64,000 nt of DNA from Pseudothioclava nitratireducens (GCF_029210495.1 NZ_JARGDK010000005.1:62001-126000); one strand, 5' to 3'; positions 26,821-35,672 are shown, counted from the first letter of the stretch. Made by a program: numbers and translations. The notes: generated by a model not told the origin, from the sequence alone.

Positions 26821-27507
26821 GGCGACAGGCCCTATTGCATCGCAAGATGCTCCGCAGAGACGAGCACAGGTAACGCTGTAGACGTTGGAGGTGGATGCCA
26901 AGCAGTGTTACGCCGAGCTGCTCAGCAACAACCGTCGCAGCGCCAACCTGCGGCCTATAAGTCAATTGGCAGGAATGGGACTGAGGCTTGACACATCAAG
27001 TACCCCATATGCTGCGCGGATGTCGTGTCCATAGCACCGCGCAGTTGCGTTGCGATCAACTCGTCGGCAAGCACAGGGCGCACAGCGTAACCCGCGTCCG
27101 CTGCAACAGCAGAAGGCTTGCTTATGGATCGGCGAAGCAACTCGACTGAGACTTGCTAAGCATGATGAGGCTGCATAAGCCTCATTATGGCTCACAATCT
27201 GACTGAGCCATCTCAGTTAACGAATAGGTGATCGCTCAAGTCAGTTGCGCGAGAGCGATAGCGAGACGCAGCAGATGACGTAGAGCAGTTGAGCGACGCT
27301 CAACTTGGAATTGTTCAAAAGTGATTAACACAGTGGCGGCTGGCCAAGCTCTGACTACAGCGTGGCAATATCTCATAGAATACATATTGTATGAGGGATA
27401 TACTTAAGTTCTTGTTCTTATTGGTACTTTTATGAAATGCGATTTCGGTCGCCCAACCATTCTCTCAGACCATACAGTGTGTGCACATCCTTTGTGAGAG
27501 ATCAGCT
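26785..27507. other. Gene-free segment rich in inverted repeats
   Basis: No plausible coding region fills these 720 bases. They hold: an imperfect 20-base direct repeat GCTTGCTTATnnATCGGCGA (26806-26825 and 27116-27135, differing at two bases); five stem-loops between 27165 and 27305; an AT-rich stretch with the nested palindrome CTCATA...TATGAG around ATACAtatTGTAT (27372-27395); and the leader of the short recombinase. Such density of structure suggests an origin of replication or transfer, a regulatory RNA, or a recombinase-binding region. Confidence 0.55.
27165..27305. repeat. Cluster of five stem-loops, two of them mutually exclusive
   Basis: Perfect stems: ATGAGGCT/AGCCTCAT (27165-27185); ATGGCTCA/TGAGCCAT (27187-27211); ACTGAG/CTCAGT (27202-27217), which shares bases with the previous stem and so excludes it; ATCGCTC/GAGCGAT (27231-27259); and AGTTGAGCG-a-CGCTCAACT (27287-27305), a 19-base near-palindrome. 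The overlapping pair is what an attenuator or antisense-RNA control region would show. Confidence 0.6.
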
Positions 27508-28074
27508 ATGCCTGCCGCCAAACTCATCACCGAACGCGAGTTCAAGCGTGCCCTCGCTCAATGTAGCAGCCGCCGACACACTGTACGTGACCAAACAATC
27601 CTCCAACTGAGCTATTATGCCGGATTACGTGCCTGCGAGATTGCCAGCTTACGAGTAGGCGACGTGTATGACGATCAGGGCGCGGTCAAAAACAGCGTCA
27701 CACTCACTTCCAGTCAAACAAAGGGACATCGTGCTCGCGTGTTCTACGTCAATCAGCGCCTCGCCCGCGTCCTGCGCGACTATCGGCAATCCATTTTGTT
27801 CCGCGAAGAACACGAACCTTTGTTCATGACACAGCAAAACAGTGCATTTTCCGCCAACACAATCAGCCAGCTGTTCCTCATTATCTATCACAGCGCGGGA
27901 TTGCGTGGCTGCAGCAGTCACAGCGGCAGGCGCAGCTTCATTACGCGATTGGCAGAACAAGGCGTTGCTGTGCACTTGCTGGCTGCATTGGCTGGTCATC
28001 AGAGCATCCAAACCACCCAGCGTTACATTGCGGTCAACGATGCACTTCTTACTCGCGCAGTGGAACTGGCATAA
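27508..28074 (+). CDS. Catalytic-domain-only tyrosine recombinase
   Basis: The 188-residue protein consists of a tyrosine recombinase catalytic domain alone: first arginine in YAGLRACEIASLRVGDV (near residue 30), HSGRRSFITRLAEQG (near 135), AALAGHQSIQTTQRYI with the histidine and the nucleophilic tyrosine (near 165). It lacks the N-terminal core-binding domain of XerC/D and of the integrase at 23115. Short recombinases of this type occur in some phages, integrative elements and fimbrial-switch systems. A GTG nine codons upstream is an alternative start. A parS-like palindrome (27797-27812) lies inside its coding sequence. The next ORF starts within its stop codon. Confidence 0.88.
   Translation: MPAAKLITEREFKRALAQCSSRRHTVRDQTILQLSYYAGLRACEIASLRVGDVYDDQGAVKNSVTLTSSQTKGHRARVFYVNQRLARVLRDYRQSILFREEHEPLFMTQQNSAFSANTISQLFLIIYHSAGLRGCSSHSGRRSFITRLAEQGVAVHLLAALAGHQSIQTTQRYIAVNDALLTRAVELA
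27797..27812. promoter_or_regulatory. parS-like palindrome inside the recombinase gene
   Basis: TGTTCCGCGAAGAACA differs by one base from the palindromes in the 37-bp repeats. It encodes LFREEH in the recombinase. It may be a protein-binding site or a coincidence of codon use. Confidence 0.4.
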
Positions 28075-28247
28075 TGGCAAAGGCAGGCGCCCTTTCCGTC
28101 ACACGCAAACTCGAGCGCGAACTCAAGCATAGGCTGTGGCTGCAAAAGAACTTACCAAGCAGCTCACAGCTTCGCAAATGTCAGCGCCGCATCCTCATCT
28201 TACGCACAGAACTCGCAAAAATAACGCATATGGCGGTGAATATCTGA
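28074..28247 (+). CDS. 57-residue basic protein coupled to the recombinase
   Basis: The ATG overlaps the recombinase stop as TAATG, and the frame stays open for 57 codons (MAKAGALSVTRKLERELK... to ...THMAVNI). The product is highly basic (many K/R, few acids) and predicted helical, with a leucine-rich LKHRLWLQKNLP segment. Size, charge and coupling to a recombinase are what one expects of a recombination directionality factor (excisionase), but no family is recognised. The tight overlap is the main support that it is a gene. Confidence 0.5.
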   Translation: MAKAGALSVTRKLERELKHRLWLQKNLPSSSQLRKCQRRILILRTELAKITHMAVNI

Positions 28248-28253
28248 GTCGTT

Positions 28254-28269
28254 TGTTCCACGAAGAACA
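28254..28269. promoter_or_regulatory. parS-like palindrome near the right end of the element
   Basis: TGTTCCACGAAGAACA matches 14 of 16 bases of the CC/GG form of the parS palindrome (TGTTCCACGTGGAACA). It lies seven bases past the small coupled ORF, about 150 bases from the right junction. Confidence 0.5.
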
Positions 28270-28426
28270 ATTGCCTTGGTCATAAACACTGTCAAAGCAA
28301 CGGCGACAACTGCGGCCAATACCCGAAATAGGTCATGATCTGTTCGCAAGCATTGATGATGTGCAGCACTGCAACTGCAGCGTCATAGGGTACTATCTAT
28401 TCACGTGAGAACGGTAGGAGCAAAAT

Positions 28427-28451
28427 GAAAAGAGCGGGCCAAGGCCCGCTC
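28427..28451 (-). terminator. Terminator of the intact porin gene
   Basis: GAGCGGGCC-tt-GGCCCGCTC followed by TTTTCATTTT on the minus strand; same element as at 22087. The mobile element begins only a few bases beyond it. Confidence 0.85.
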
Positions 28452-28476
28452 TTCCCATCAAACCAATCCGTTAGGA

Positions 28477-29328
28477 TTAGAATTTGAACGACACGCCGAG
28501 GTCAGCGACGGTTTCGTCAAGTTCGTTACGGCCAACGCCGCCCGCGAGGGTTGCGCCGCCGAGGTCGTATTTCGCGCCAACACCGTAGGCGGTGTTTGCT
28601 GCGAGATCGTTGTCAGCAACAGCTGCTTCGAGGGTCAGAGCGCCGGTGGTGTAGGCAGCGTAGATACCGTACGAGTCGCCGGTGACGTCGTCGTTGGCGT
28701 AGTACAGTTCGCCTTTGATGCCCGACACGTTGCCGGTCAGCAGGATGGCGGTCGAGTCGTTGCCGCTAAGTTCGTCGTGGTCGAAGGTGACTGCGACGCC
28801 GAAGGTGCCGAAGTCGTAGGCAGCTGCGAGACCGAAGTCTTCTTCAATCGTGTGCAGCGACACGCCGACGGTCAGAGCGCCAACCGAGTAGTCCCAGCGA
28901 GCGTCAGCCGAACCATCGTAAGCCGAAGCTTCTGCAACGTTGTCGATGCCGATGCCGTCGAGACCGATGTCGGTCAGGCCGTAGTCGTCAGCCATCGGGT
29001 CGAGGTGACCGATCGAGAAGGTGCCGAACGAGCCCGAAACGAAGACTTTCGCTGCGAGGGTTTCGTTGCCAGCTGCTGCGAGGCTGCTTGCGTAGTCGGA
29101 GTCCAGATCGAGGTCTGCGCCGAAGGTCAGGCCCGAGTCGGTTTCGGTGGTGCCGACGACATCCATGTCGATCTCGTACCAGCCAGCGGCTTTTTTGGTC
29201 GGAGCGTAGGAAACGCCGTTTTCGTTGTACTTGACGCCCATGTTGGCCGAGCCGGAGATGGTGACTTCTGCAGCGGCGATGCCAGCCGAGAACACCAGAG
29301 CGGTCGTCGCGAAGAGAACCTTTTTCAT
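28477..29328 (-). CDS. Outer-membrane porin
   Basis: The 283-residue protein starts with a Sec signal peptide (MKKVLFATTALVFSAGIAAA) and a mature end AEVTISGSANMGVKYN, and finishes with phenylalanine (GVSFKF), the recognition residue of the BAM machinery. The body is of the general porin type of Rhodobacter: alternating beta strands with GLTFGADLDLDSDYA and an acidic loop ending in DGSADARWDYSVGALT. It forms trimers for passive diffusion of small solutes. GAGGG precedes the ATG. It is a paralogue of the truncated copy at 22136 and the duplicated block includes the terminator. It is now presumably the only functional porin of the pair. Confidence 0.93.
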   Translation of the reverse strand: MKKVLFATTALVFSAGIAAAEVTISGSANMGVKYNENGVSYAPTKKAAGWYEIDMDVVGTTETDSGLTFGADLDLDSDYASSLAAAGNETLAAKVFVSGSFGTFSIGHLDPMADDYGLTDIGLDGIGIDNVAEASAYDGSADARWDYSVGALTVGVSLHTIEEDFGLAAAYDFGTFGVAVTFDHDELSGNDSTAILLTGNVSGIKGELYYANDDVTGDSYGIYAAYTTGALTLEAAVADNDLAANTAYGVGAKYDLGGATLAGGVGRNELDETVADLGVSFKF

Positions 29329-29636
29329 GGTTTTTCCCTCATTGTCTCTAAGGTAAGCCCCAAATCCGGGGAATCCGAATTCGGTATGGGTGTGTTTTCA
29401 CCCCAAGCCGGACGTTTTGCAAACGAAACGCACGCCGCCCCGGCATTGCCCGCTATCGTGGTGCAGTCTTGCCACAGTCGCCATGGCCCGGCGGAAACCC
29501 GCCCGGCCTCTCGCGCGGGCGCGCGAGCGCGCTTTCCTTTTATGCGGCGGGGCTTTCAGGGAAAATCCTTGTCGCCCAAGGGACCATGGGCTAGAGACAG
29601 GACAGAGCCATGAGGTCAGAGCCGGGGACAGCCAAT
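29329..29636. other. Intergenic region between porin and DUF3576 gene
   Basis: These 308 bases lie between divergent genes and should contain the porin promoter (minus strand) and the DUF3576 promoter (plus strand). I could not assign clear -35/-10 boxes or an operator. A weak ATG at 29610 in frame with DUF3576 is discussed there. Confidence 0.4.
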
Positions 29637-30143
29637 ATGACGATCCGAACGATCCTGCGCAGCGGTGCACTCTTTACGATGGCGCTTGCCCTGTCGGGTT
29701 GCGGCGGTCTGTCGAGCAGCAAGCTGTTCAGCTGGGGGGGATTCTCGCGCGCGAACGAGCAGCAGCAGGTCGCGGCCAAGGCCACGCCCGACGATGGCGA
29801 GACCACGATCTGGGACCTGTTCTCGAACGCGGATGACCCCAATATCACCATCGAGGTGAACAAATATCTCTGGCAGGCTTCGCTGGAGGTGCTGAACTTC
29901 CTGCCGGTGCAGTCGGTCGATCCGTTCTCGGGCGTGATCGTCACCGGGTATGGCACCCCGCCCGGCGGCGGGCGCGCCTATAAGGCCACCGTTTACATCA
30001 GCGACCCGGCGCTGGATGCGCGTTCGCTCAAGGTGGCGCTGGAAAGCCGCGGAGGCCCGGTGCCCGCAGCCACCCAGCGCGCAGTCGAAGATGCGATCCT
30101 GACCCGCGCCCGGCAGCTGCGCATCCGCGATTCGAACCTTTAA
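29637..30143 (+). CDS. DUF3576 lipoprotein
   Basis: From the ATG at 29637 the protein has 168 residues with a lipoprotein signal (TILRSGALFTMALALSGC) whose lipobox LSGC lies near residue 22; a start nine codons earlier would make the signal too long. The mature part has the DUF3576 blocks IWDLFSNADDPNITIEVNKYLWQASLEVL (quoted in part: NKYLWQASLEVL) and DPFSGVIVTGYGTPPGG. The family is alphaproteobacterial, often next to leuS and lptE as here, which hints at an outer-membrane or LPS-related role. Function unproven. Confidence 0.85.
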   Translation: MTIRTILRSGALFTMALALSGCGGLSSSKLFSWGGFSRANEQQQVAAKATPDDGETTIWDLFSNADDPNITIEVNKYLWQASLEVLNFLPVQSVDPFSGVIVTGYGTPPGGGRAYKATVYISDPALDARSLKVALESRGGPVPAATQRAVEDAILTRARQLRIRDSNL

Positions 30144-30170
30144 GCACCGCGCCTTCGCCGCGACTTTCGG

Positions 30171-30221
30171 AAAACCCCGCCCGAGCTTGCCTCCGGCGGG
30201 GATATTTCTGGCAGAATGACG
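30171..30221 (-). repeat. GC-rich extragenic palindrome, copy 3 (reverse)
   Basis: Read on the minus strand the block is cattctgcca-GAAATAT-CCCCGCCGGAGGCA, matching the start of copy 1 after dapB. It lies between DUF3576 and leuS and contains CCCCGCC...GGCGGGG, which can form a stem. Confidence 0.55.
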
Positions 30222-30292
30222 GGGGCCTCTGGACCAGTGCGGGCCTTGCGGTGTAGCAAGCCCCGGCAGAATTTCCGCATGAGGGGCCCAAG

Positions 30293-32848
30293 ATGTCGCG
30301 CTACGCACCCAATGAGACCGAACCCAAATGGCAGGCCGCGTGGGACGAGGCCCGGGTTTTCGAGGCCAAGCACGACCCCGCGCGCGAGAAATATTACGTG
30401 CTCGAGATGTTCCCCTACCCGTCGGGCCGCATCCATATCGGGCATGTGCGCAATTACACGATGGGCGACGTGGTCGCGCGCTACAAGATGAGCTGCGGGC
30501 TGTCGGTGCTGCATCCGATGGGTTGGGACGCGTTCGGGATGCCGGCGGAAAACGCGGCTATCGAGAAAGGCGGGCATCCGAAGGATTGGACCTACGGCAA
30601 TATCGCGGACATGAAGGCGCAGATGAAGCCGCTGGGCTTCTCGCTGGACTGGACGCGCGAATTCGCAACCTGCGACCCCGAGTATTACGGCATGCAGCAG
30701 GCGATGTTCATCGACATGCTCGACGCGGGGCTGGTCTATCGCAAGAACGCCATTGTGAACTGGGACCCTGTCGACATGACGGTTCTGGCCAACGAGCAGG
30801 TGATCGACGGCAAGGGCTGGCGCTCGGGGGCACCGGTGGAGCGCAAGGAACTCACGCAGTGGTTCTTCAAGATTTCCGACTTTGCGGGCGAGTTGCTGGA
30901 CGCGCTTGACGGGCTGAAGGACTGGCCCGAGAAGGTGCGGCTGATGCAGGCGAACTGGATCGGCAAGTCGCGCGGTCTGCAATTCGCGTTCGATCTGGTG
31001 GGCGCGCCGGAAGGGTTCGACCGGCTGGAGGTTTACACGACCCGGCCCGATACGCTGATGGGCGCGAGCTTTGCGGGCATTTCGCCCGATCACCCGCTGG
31101 CGAAGGCGCTGGAAGCGGCGGACCCCAAGGTCGCGGCGTTTGTGGCCGAGTGCCGCAAGGGCGGCACCACCGAGGAGGCCATCGAGACCGCCGAGAAGCT
31201 GGGTCTGGATACCGGCATCCGCGTGACCCATCCGCTTGACCCGAACTGGGAGCTGCCGGTCTATATCGCCAACTTCATCCTGATGGATTACGGCACCGGC
31301 GCGATCTTTGGCTGCCCGGCGCATGACCAGCGCGACTTTGAATTCGCGACGAAATACGGGCTGCCGATCAATGCGGTCTTCGAGCCAGTCGCGGGTGAAT
31401 ATCCGGCGGGCGAGGCCTTTGTGCCGATGAAATCCGAGCAGGTGCGCTATGTGCGCGGCTTTGCGGGTGCCGAGGTGCAGACCGGGGATGAGGGCGTCGC
31501 CACCGCGATTGCCGCCTGTGAGGCCAAGGGCTTTGGCCAAGGCGTGACCAAGTTCCGCCTGCGCGACTGGGGGCTGAGCCGTCAGCGTTACTGGGGCTGC
31601 CCGATCCCGGTTGTCCATTGCGCATCCTGCGGCGTGGTGCCCGAGAAGAAAGAAAACCTGCCGGTGCGGCTGCCCGATGACGTGACCTTTGATCGTCCCG
31701 GCAACCCGCTGGATCGTCACCCGACCTGGCGCGAGTGCACCTGCCCGAGCTGCGGCGCACCCGCCAAGCGCGAGACCGACACGATGGACACCTTCGTGGA
31801 CAGCTCGTGGTATTACGCGCGGTTCACCTCGCCGGGTGCGACGACGCCGACCGATCCGGCCGAGGCCGCCTATTGGATGAATGTCGATCAGTATATCGGC
31901 GGCATCGAGCACGCGATCCTGCACCTGCTCTATTCGCGCTTCTTCGCGCGGGCGATGGCGAAGACGGGTCACCTGCCCGAGAGCGCGATCGAACCGTTCA
32001 ACGCGCTCTTCACGCAAGGGATGGTGACGCATGCGATCTTCCAGACGCGCGATGCGAATGGCCGTGCGGTCTATCATTTCCCCGAGGATGTGGATCTGAC
32101 CGAGGGCGGCGCGACGCTCAGGGCCACGGGCGAGGCGGTCGAGGTGATCCCCTCGGCCAAGATGTCCAAGTCCAAGAAGAACGTGGTCGATCCGGTCTCG
32201 ATCATCAGCCAATACGGCGCCGATACCGCGCGTTGGTTCGTGATGTCGGACAGCCCGCCCGAACGTGACGTGGAATGGACCGCTGCCGGGGCCGAAGCGG
32301 CCAACAAGCATCTGGCCCGCGTCTGGCGGATTGCGAACGAGATCGCCGAGGGTGCCGAGGGCGATGCCGCGCAGGATGAGGCGCTGCTGAAGGCCGCGCA
32401 TAAGGCGATCGACGAGGTCACCAAATCCATCGACGGCTTTGCCTTCAACAAGGCCATCGCCGCGCTTTACGGTCTGACCAACACGATTGCGAAATCGGGC
32501 GCGTCGAACGCGGCCAAGCGCGAGGCGATGAAGATCATGGCGCAGTTGATGGGGCCGATGGTGCCGCACCTCGCCGAGGATGTCTGGGCACTGATGGGCG
32601 GCGAAGGCTTTGTCGTGAAGGCCGCGTGGCCCAAGGCGGACCCGGCACTTCTGGCCGAGGATTCGGTGACGCTGCCGATTCAGATCAACGGCAAGCGGCG
32701 CTCGGAAATCACCGTGCCCAAGGATATGCCGAAGGACGAGGTTGAAAAACGCGTGCTGGCAGAGGAGCATGTGGTCAGGGCGCTGGCCGGGGGTCAGCCC
32801 AAGAAGCTGATCGTCGTGCCGGGGCGGATCGTCAATGTGGTCATCTGA
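30293..32848 (+). CDS. leuS: Leucyl-tRNA synthetase
   Basis: The 851-residue class I synthetase charges tRNA-Leu. Its HIGH motif is in [14 protein letters not shown] (near residue 45), the CP1 editing domain spans about 220-410 ([25 protein letters not shown]), and [10 protein letters not shown] stands near residue 625. Length and domain order are normal. Its 3' end overlaps lptE by 14 bases; leuS-lptE-holA is a conserved order in proteobacteria. Confidence 0.97.
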   Translation: MSRYAPNETEPKWQAAWDEARVFEAKHDPAREKYYVLEMFPYPSGRIHIGHVRNYTMGDVVARYKMSCGLSVLHPMGWDAFGMPAENAAIEKGGHPKDWTYGNIADMKAQMKPLGFSLDWTREFATCDPEYYGMQQAMFIDMLDAGLVYRKNAIVNWDPVDMTVLANEQVIDGKGWRSGAPVERKELTQWFFKISDFAGELLDALDGLKDWPEKVRLMQANWIGKSRGLQFAFDLVGAPEGFDRLEVYTTRPDTLMGASFAGISPDHPLAKALEAADPKVAAFVAECRKGGTTEEAIETAEKLGLDTGIRVTHPLDPNWELPVYIANFILMDYGTGAIFGCPAHDQRDFEFATKYGLPINAVFEPVAGEYPAGEAFVPMKSEQVRYVRGFAGAEVQTGDEGVATAIAACEAKGFGQGVTKFRLRDWGLSRQRYWGCPIPVVHCASCGVVPEKKENLPVRLPDDVTFDRPGNPLDRHPTWRECTCPSCGAPAKRETDTMDTFVDSSWYYARFTSPGATTPTDPAEAAYWMNVDQYIGGIEHAILHLLYSRFFARAMAKTGHLPESAIEPFNALFTQGMVTHAIFQTRDANGRAVYHFPEDVDLTEGGATLRATGEAVEVIPSAKMSKSKKNVVDPVSIISQYGADTARWFVMSDSPPERDVEWTAAGAEAANKHLARVWRIANEIAEGAEGDAAQDEALLKAAHKAIDEVTKSIDGFAFNKAIAALYGLTNTIAKSGASNAAKREAMKIMAQLMGPMVPHLAEDVWALMGGEGFVVKAAWPKADPALLAEDSVTLPIQINGKRRSEITVPKDMPKDEVEKRVLAEEHVVRALAGGQPKKLIVVPGRIVNVVI

Positions 32849-33329
32849 TCGACGCAAATTCCTGATGCTGGCGGGCGCCGCGACACTCGGCGCCTGCGGG
32901 TTCACGCCGGCCTATGGGCCACAAGGCGGGGGCGCCACGCTGCTGGGCGGGGTCGCGCCCGACTCGCCGCAGACGCACGACGATTTCGCGCTGGTGCGGC
33001 GCCTGTCGGAGCGTCTTGGCCCAGCGCAGGCTCCGCGTTACCGGCTGGCCTATGAGATCGCGACCGATGAACTCGGTCAGGCGATCACGCCTGACGACGC
33101 CACCACGCGCTATTCGCTGCGCGGCTCCGCGCGTTACCGGCTGCATGACACGGTGACCAATGCCGTGCTGCTGACGGGCGAGGTGCGGTCCTTCACCTCT
33201 TATTCCGCGACCGGCACCCCGGTGGCCACGCAAGCCGCCGAAGAGGACGCGCATCGCCGCCTGATGCGTATTCTCGCCGATCAGATCGTGACACGGCTTC
33301 TGGCGCAGGCAGGGTCTCTGCCGCAATGA
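32835..33329 (+). CDS. lptE: LPS assembly lipoprotein LptE
   Basis: LptE plugs LptD in the outer membrane for lipopolysaccharide export. The 164-residue protein has a twin-arginine-like N-terminus ([19 protein letters not shown]) ending in a lipobox LGAC, then the family opening GFTPAYG. ALRIL-like and [21 protein letters not shown] blocks follow, the latter typical of alphaproteobacterial LptE. The start lies inside the end of leuS, and holA follows after 10 bases. Confidence 0.88.
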   Translation: MWSSDRRKFLMLAGAATLGACGFTPAYGPQGGGATLLGGVAPDSPQTHDDFALVRRLSERLGPAQAPRYRLAYEIATDELGQAITPDDATTRYSLRGSARYRLHDTVTNAVLLTGEVRSFTSYSATGTPVATQAAEEDAHRRLMRILADQIVTRLLAQAGSLPQ

Positions 33330-33339
33330 GGGGGGCCGC

Positions 33340-34362
33340 ATGAAGCTTTCGGGGGTTGCCGCGACGCGCTACTTCGCGCGGCCCGAGCCGGGGCGGATGG
33401 GGCTTTTGATCTTCGGGGCGGATGCGATGCGCGTGGCGCTGCGCCGTCAGGAAGTGATCGCGGCGATGATCGGGCCGCAGGGCGAGGAAGAGATGCGGCT
33501 CAGCCGTATCCCAGCGTCCGACCTGCGCAAGGATGGCGCGGCGCTGATCGACGCGGTCAAGGCGGTGGGGTTCTTCCCCGGCCCGCGCGTGGCCTTTGTC
33601 GAGGATGCGACCGACACGCTGGCCGATACGATCAAGGCGGCGGTGGATGACTGGCGCGAGGGCGATGCGCAGATCGTCGTGACCGCCGGATCGCTGACCG
33701 CCAAATCGAAGCTGCGCAAGATTTTCGAGGGGCATAACAACGCCTATGCGGTGGGGATCTATGACGATCCGCCCTCGCGCGAGGAGATCGAGGACACCCT
33801 GCGCAAGGCGGGTCTGCGCGAGATTTCCGGCACGGCGATGACCGATCTTCTGGCGCTTGCCAAGGAACTCGACCCCGGCGATTTCCGTCAGACGGTCGAG
33901 AAGATCGCGCTTTATAAATTCGGCGATGCGACGCCGCTCGCCCCCGAGGATGTGGCCGCCTGTGCGCCCTCCACCATCGAAGCCGAGGTGGATGACGTGC
34001 TGCATATCGTGGCCGAGGGACGCTCGGGTGAGTTGGGGCCGATGATGCGCCGTCTTGAGGGGCAAGGCGTGCAGCCCGTGGCGCTGGCCATTCAGACACT
34101 GCGCCATTTCCGGGCGCTGCATGCGGCGGCCTCGGACCCGCAAGGGCCGGGCGCCGGGATCGCCCGGATGCGCCCACCGATCTTTGGCCCGCGCCGCGAC
34201 CGGATGCAGCGGCAGGCGCAGGCCTGGGGCATGTTCCGGCTGGAGGACGCGCTGCGCCAGTTGATCGAGACCGACCTGACGCTGCGCTCGGCCAGCCGCG
34301 CACCACAGATGGCGCTGATGGAGCGGACGTTGATGCGGCTCGCGATGATGGCGCGGCGATGA
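33340..34362 (+). CDS. holA: DNA polymerase III delta subunit
   Basis: HolA is the clamp-loader wrench. The 340-residue protein has the pattern of the alphaproteobacterial delta subunit: GLLIFGADAMRVALRRQEVI near residue 25, VAFVEDATD, VTAGSLTAKSKLRK (near 120), DDPPSREEIEDTLRKAGL, and the C-terminal helical collar with LAIQTLRHFRALH. It follows lptE in the conserved leuS-lptE-holA order, and the next gene overlaps its stop by four bases. Confidence 0.92.
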   Translation: MKLSGVAATRYFARPEPGRMGLLIFGADAMRVALRRQEVIAAMIGPQGEEEMRLSRIPASDLRKDGAALIDAVKAVGFFPGPRVAFVEDATDTLADTIKAAVDDWREGDAQIVVTAGSLTAKSKLRKIFEGHNNAYAVGIYDDPPSREEIEDTLRKAGLREISGTAMTDLLALAKELDPGDFRQTVEKIALYKFGDATPLAPEDVAACAPSTIEAEVDDVLHIVAEGRSGELGPMMRRLEGQGVQPVALAIQTLRHFRALHAAASDPQGPGAGIARMRPPIFGPRRDRMQRQAQAWGMFRLEDALRQLIETDLTLRSASRAPQMALMERTLMRLAMMARR

Positions 34363-35549
34363 ACGATCCGCGCGCGGTGGTGATCGGCGGCGGCCCCGCG
34401 GGGCTGATGGCCGCTGAAGAGATCGCGCGGGCCGGTCATTCGGTCACCGTGATCGAGGCGAAACCGACGCTTGCGCGCAAGTTCCTGATGGCGGGGAAAT
34501 CGGGGCTGAACCTGACCCGTGAAGAGCCTGCGGATCGCTTTCTTGCCAGCTACAGCCCAGCTTGGGTGCAGCGTATCGTGGCCGGGTTCGGCCCCGCCGA
34601 GGTCATGGAGTTCGCGCGGGGTCTGGGTGTCACGCTGTTCACCGGCTCGACGGGCCGGGTGTTCCCGGTCGAGATGAAAGCCTCGCCGATGCTGCGCGCA
34701 TGGACCGCGCGGCTGACGGGGATGGGTGTGACGGTGCACACGCGCTGGCGCTGGAGCGGGTTCGACGGCGCGGCGCTGCGCTTTGAGACGCCCGAGGGCG
34801 AAGTGACGCTGACCCCCGAGGTGACGGTTTTCGCGCTTGGGGGCGCGAGCTGGCCCCGGCTCGGCTCGGATGCGGCATGGGTGCCGTGGCTGGCCGGGAA
34901 GGGCGTCGAGATCGCGCCCTTCAAGCCCGCGAATATGGGGCTGGTGCTGGACTGGTCGGCGCATATGGCCGCCCATCTCGGCCAGCCCGTCAAAGGCGCG
35001 GCCCTGATCACCGGGACCGGCCAGAGCCGGGGCGAATTCGTCCTGAGCAAACGGGGCATCGAGGGTGGCGGCGTCTATACCATCGCGGCAGAGGTGCGCG
35101 AGGGGAGCCCGCTCTGGCTCGACCTGCTGCCCGATCTGTCAGAGGCGCAGATCGCAGAACGTCTGACGAAACCACGCGGCAAGGCGAGCTTCGGCAACTG
35201 GCTGCGCAAGGCGCTGAGACTCGACCCGGTCAAACTCGCGCTGCTGAACGAATGGGGCCGCCCACTCCCCGCCGATCCCGGCGCGCTCGCCGCCCTGCTC
35301 AAACGCCTGCCGGTTCCGCATCGCGGCCCGCGCCCCTTGGCCGAGGCGATCTCGAGCGCGGGCGGCATCATCCGCGCCTCATTGACCGACGATCTGGAAC
35401 TGCGCGCCCTGCCCGGCTGCTTTGCCGCCGGAGAAATGCTCGACTGGGAGGCCCCGACGGGTGGTTACCTGCTCACCGCTTGCTTCGCCACCGGGCGCCA
35501 CGCAGGCCGCGCCGCCGCGGGCCGTCTGACGCTTTCATCAAGCCGCTAA
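34359..35549 (+). CDS. TIGR03862-type flavoprotein (BaiN/HI0933-like)
   Basis: The 396-residue protein begins with a dinucleotide-binding loop VVIGGGPAGLMAAEEIARAG and has KPTLARKFLMAGKSGLNLT near residue 40, the mark of the HI0933-like FAD oxidoreductases. Near the C-terminus SSAGGIIRASL and a GCFAAGEMLDWEAPTGGYLLT block bind FAD. The reaction and substrate of this subgroup are not known. It overlaps the holA stop (ATGA) and probably ends the leuS operon. Confidence 0.85.
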   Translation: MNDPRAVVIGGGPAGLMAAEEIARAGHSVTVIEAKPTLARKFLMAGKSGLNLTREEPADRFLASYSPAWVQRIVAGFGPAEVMEFARGLGVTLFTGSTGRVFPVEMKASPMLRAWTARLTGMGVTVHTRWRWSGFDGAALRFETPEGEVTLTPEVTVFALGGASWPRLGSDAAWVPWLAGKGVEIAPFKPANMGLVLDWSAHMAAHLGQPVKGAALITGTGQSRGEFVLSKRGIEGGGVYTIAAEVREGSPLWLDLLPDLSEAQIAERLTKPRGKASFGNWLRKALRLDPVKLALLNEWGRPLPADPGALAALLKRLPVPHRGPRPLAEAISSAGGIIRASLTDDLELRALPGCFAAGEMLDWEAPTGGYLLTACFATGRHAGRAAAGRLTLSSSR

Positions 35550-35672
35550 CGACTCCGGAAGGATGGCGTTGCCAGCGGGGGCAGCGCCCCGCGCCGATTG
35601 TGCCGGGCACAAATTCGGAATTGACGTGCGCGCCCCACGTCAGGAATCCTGACCCTTCAAGGGAGACAGACC

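Larger units (their letters stand above)
22992..28422. mobile_element. 5.4-kb AT-richer integrated element with two tyrosine recombinases
   Basis: The boundaries are where homology to the duplicated porin block stops: left inside the signal peptide codons (22991/22992), right just before the porin terminator (28422/28423). Between them codon use and base composition differ from the host, with A/T-rich third positions and runs of A/T. Contents: integrase (23115), unknown gene (24295), putative DNA-binding protein (25177), small unknown gene (26347), gene-free stem-loop region (26785-27480), short recombinase (27508) and a 57-residue ORF (28074). From 28270 to 28422 I see no gene. No transposase, relaxase, replication initiator of a known family or capsid gene is visible. 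No clear direct repeat flanks it, so the att sites are undefined. Confidence 0.8.

Noticed and set aside
27165-27305. Integron attC site or CRISPR array
   Set aside because: The recombinases lack an integron-integrase-specific domain, stems have different sequences, and there are no regular repeats with spacers.
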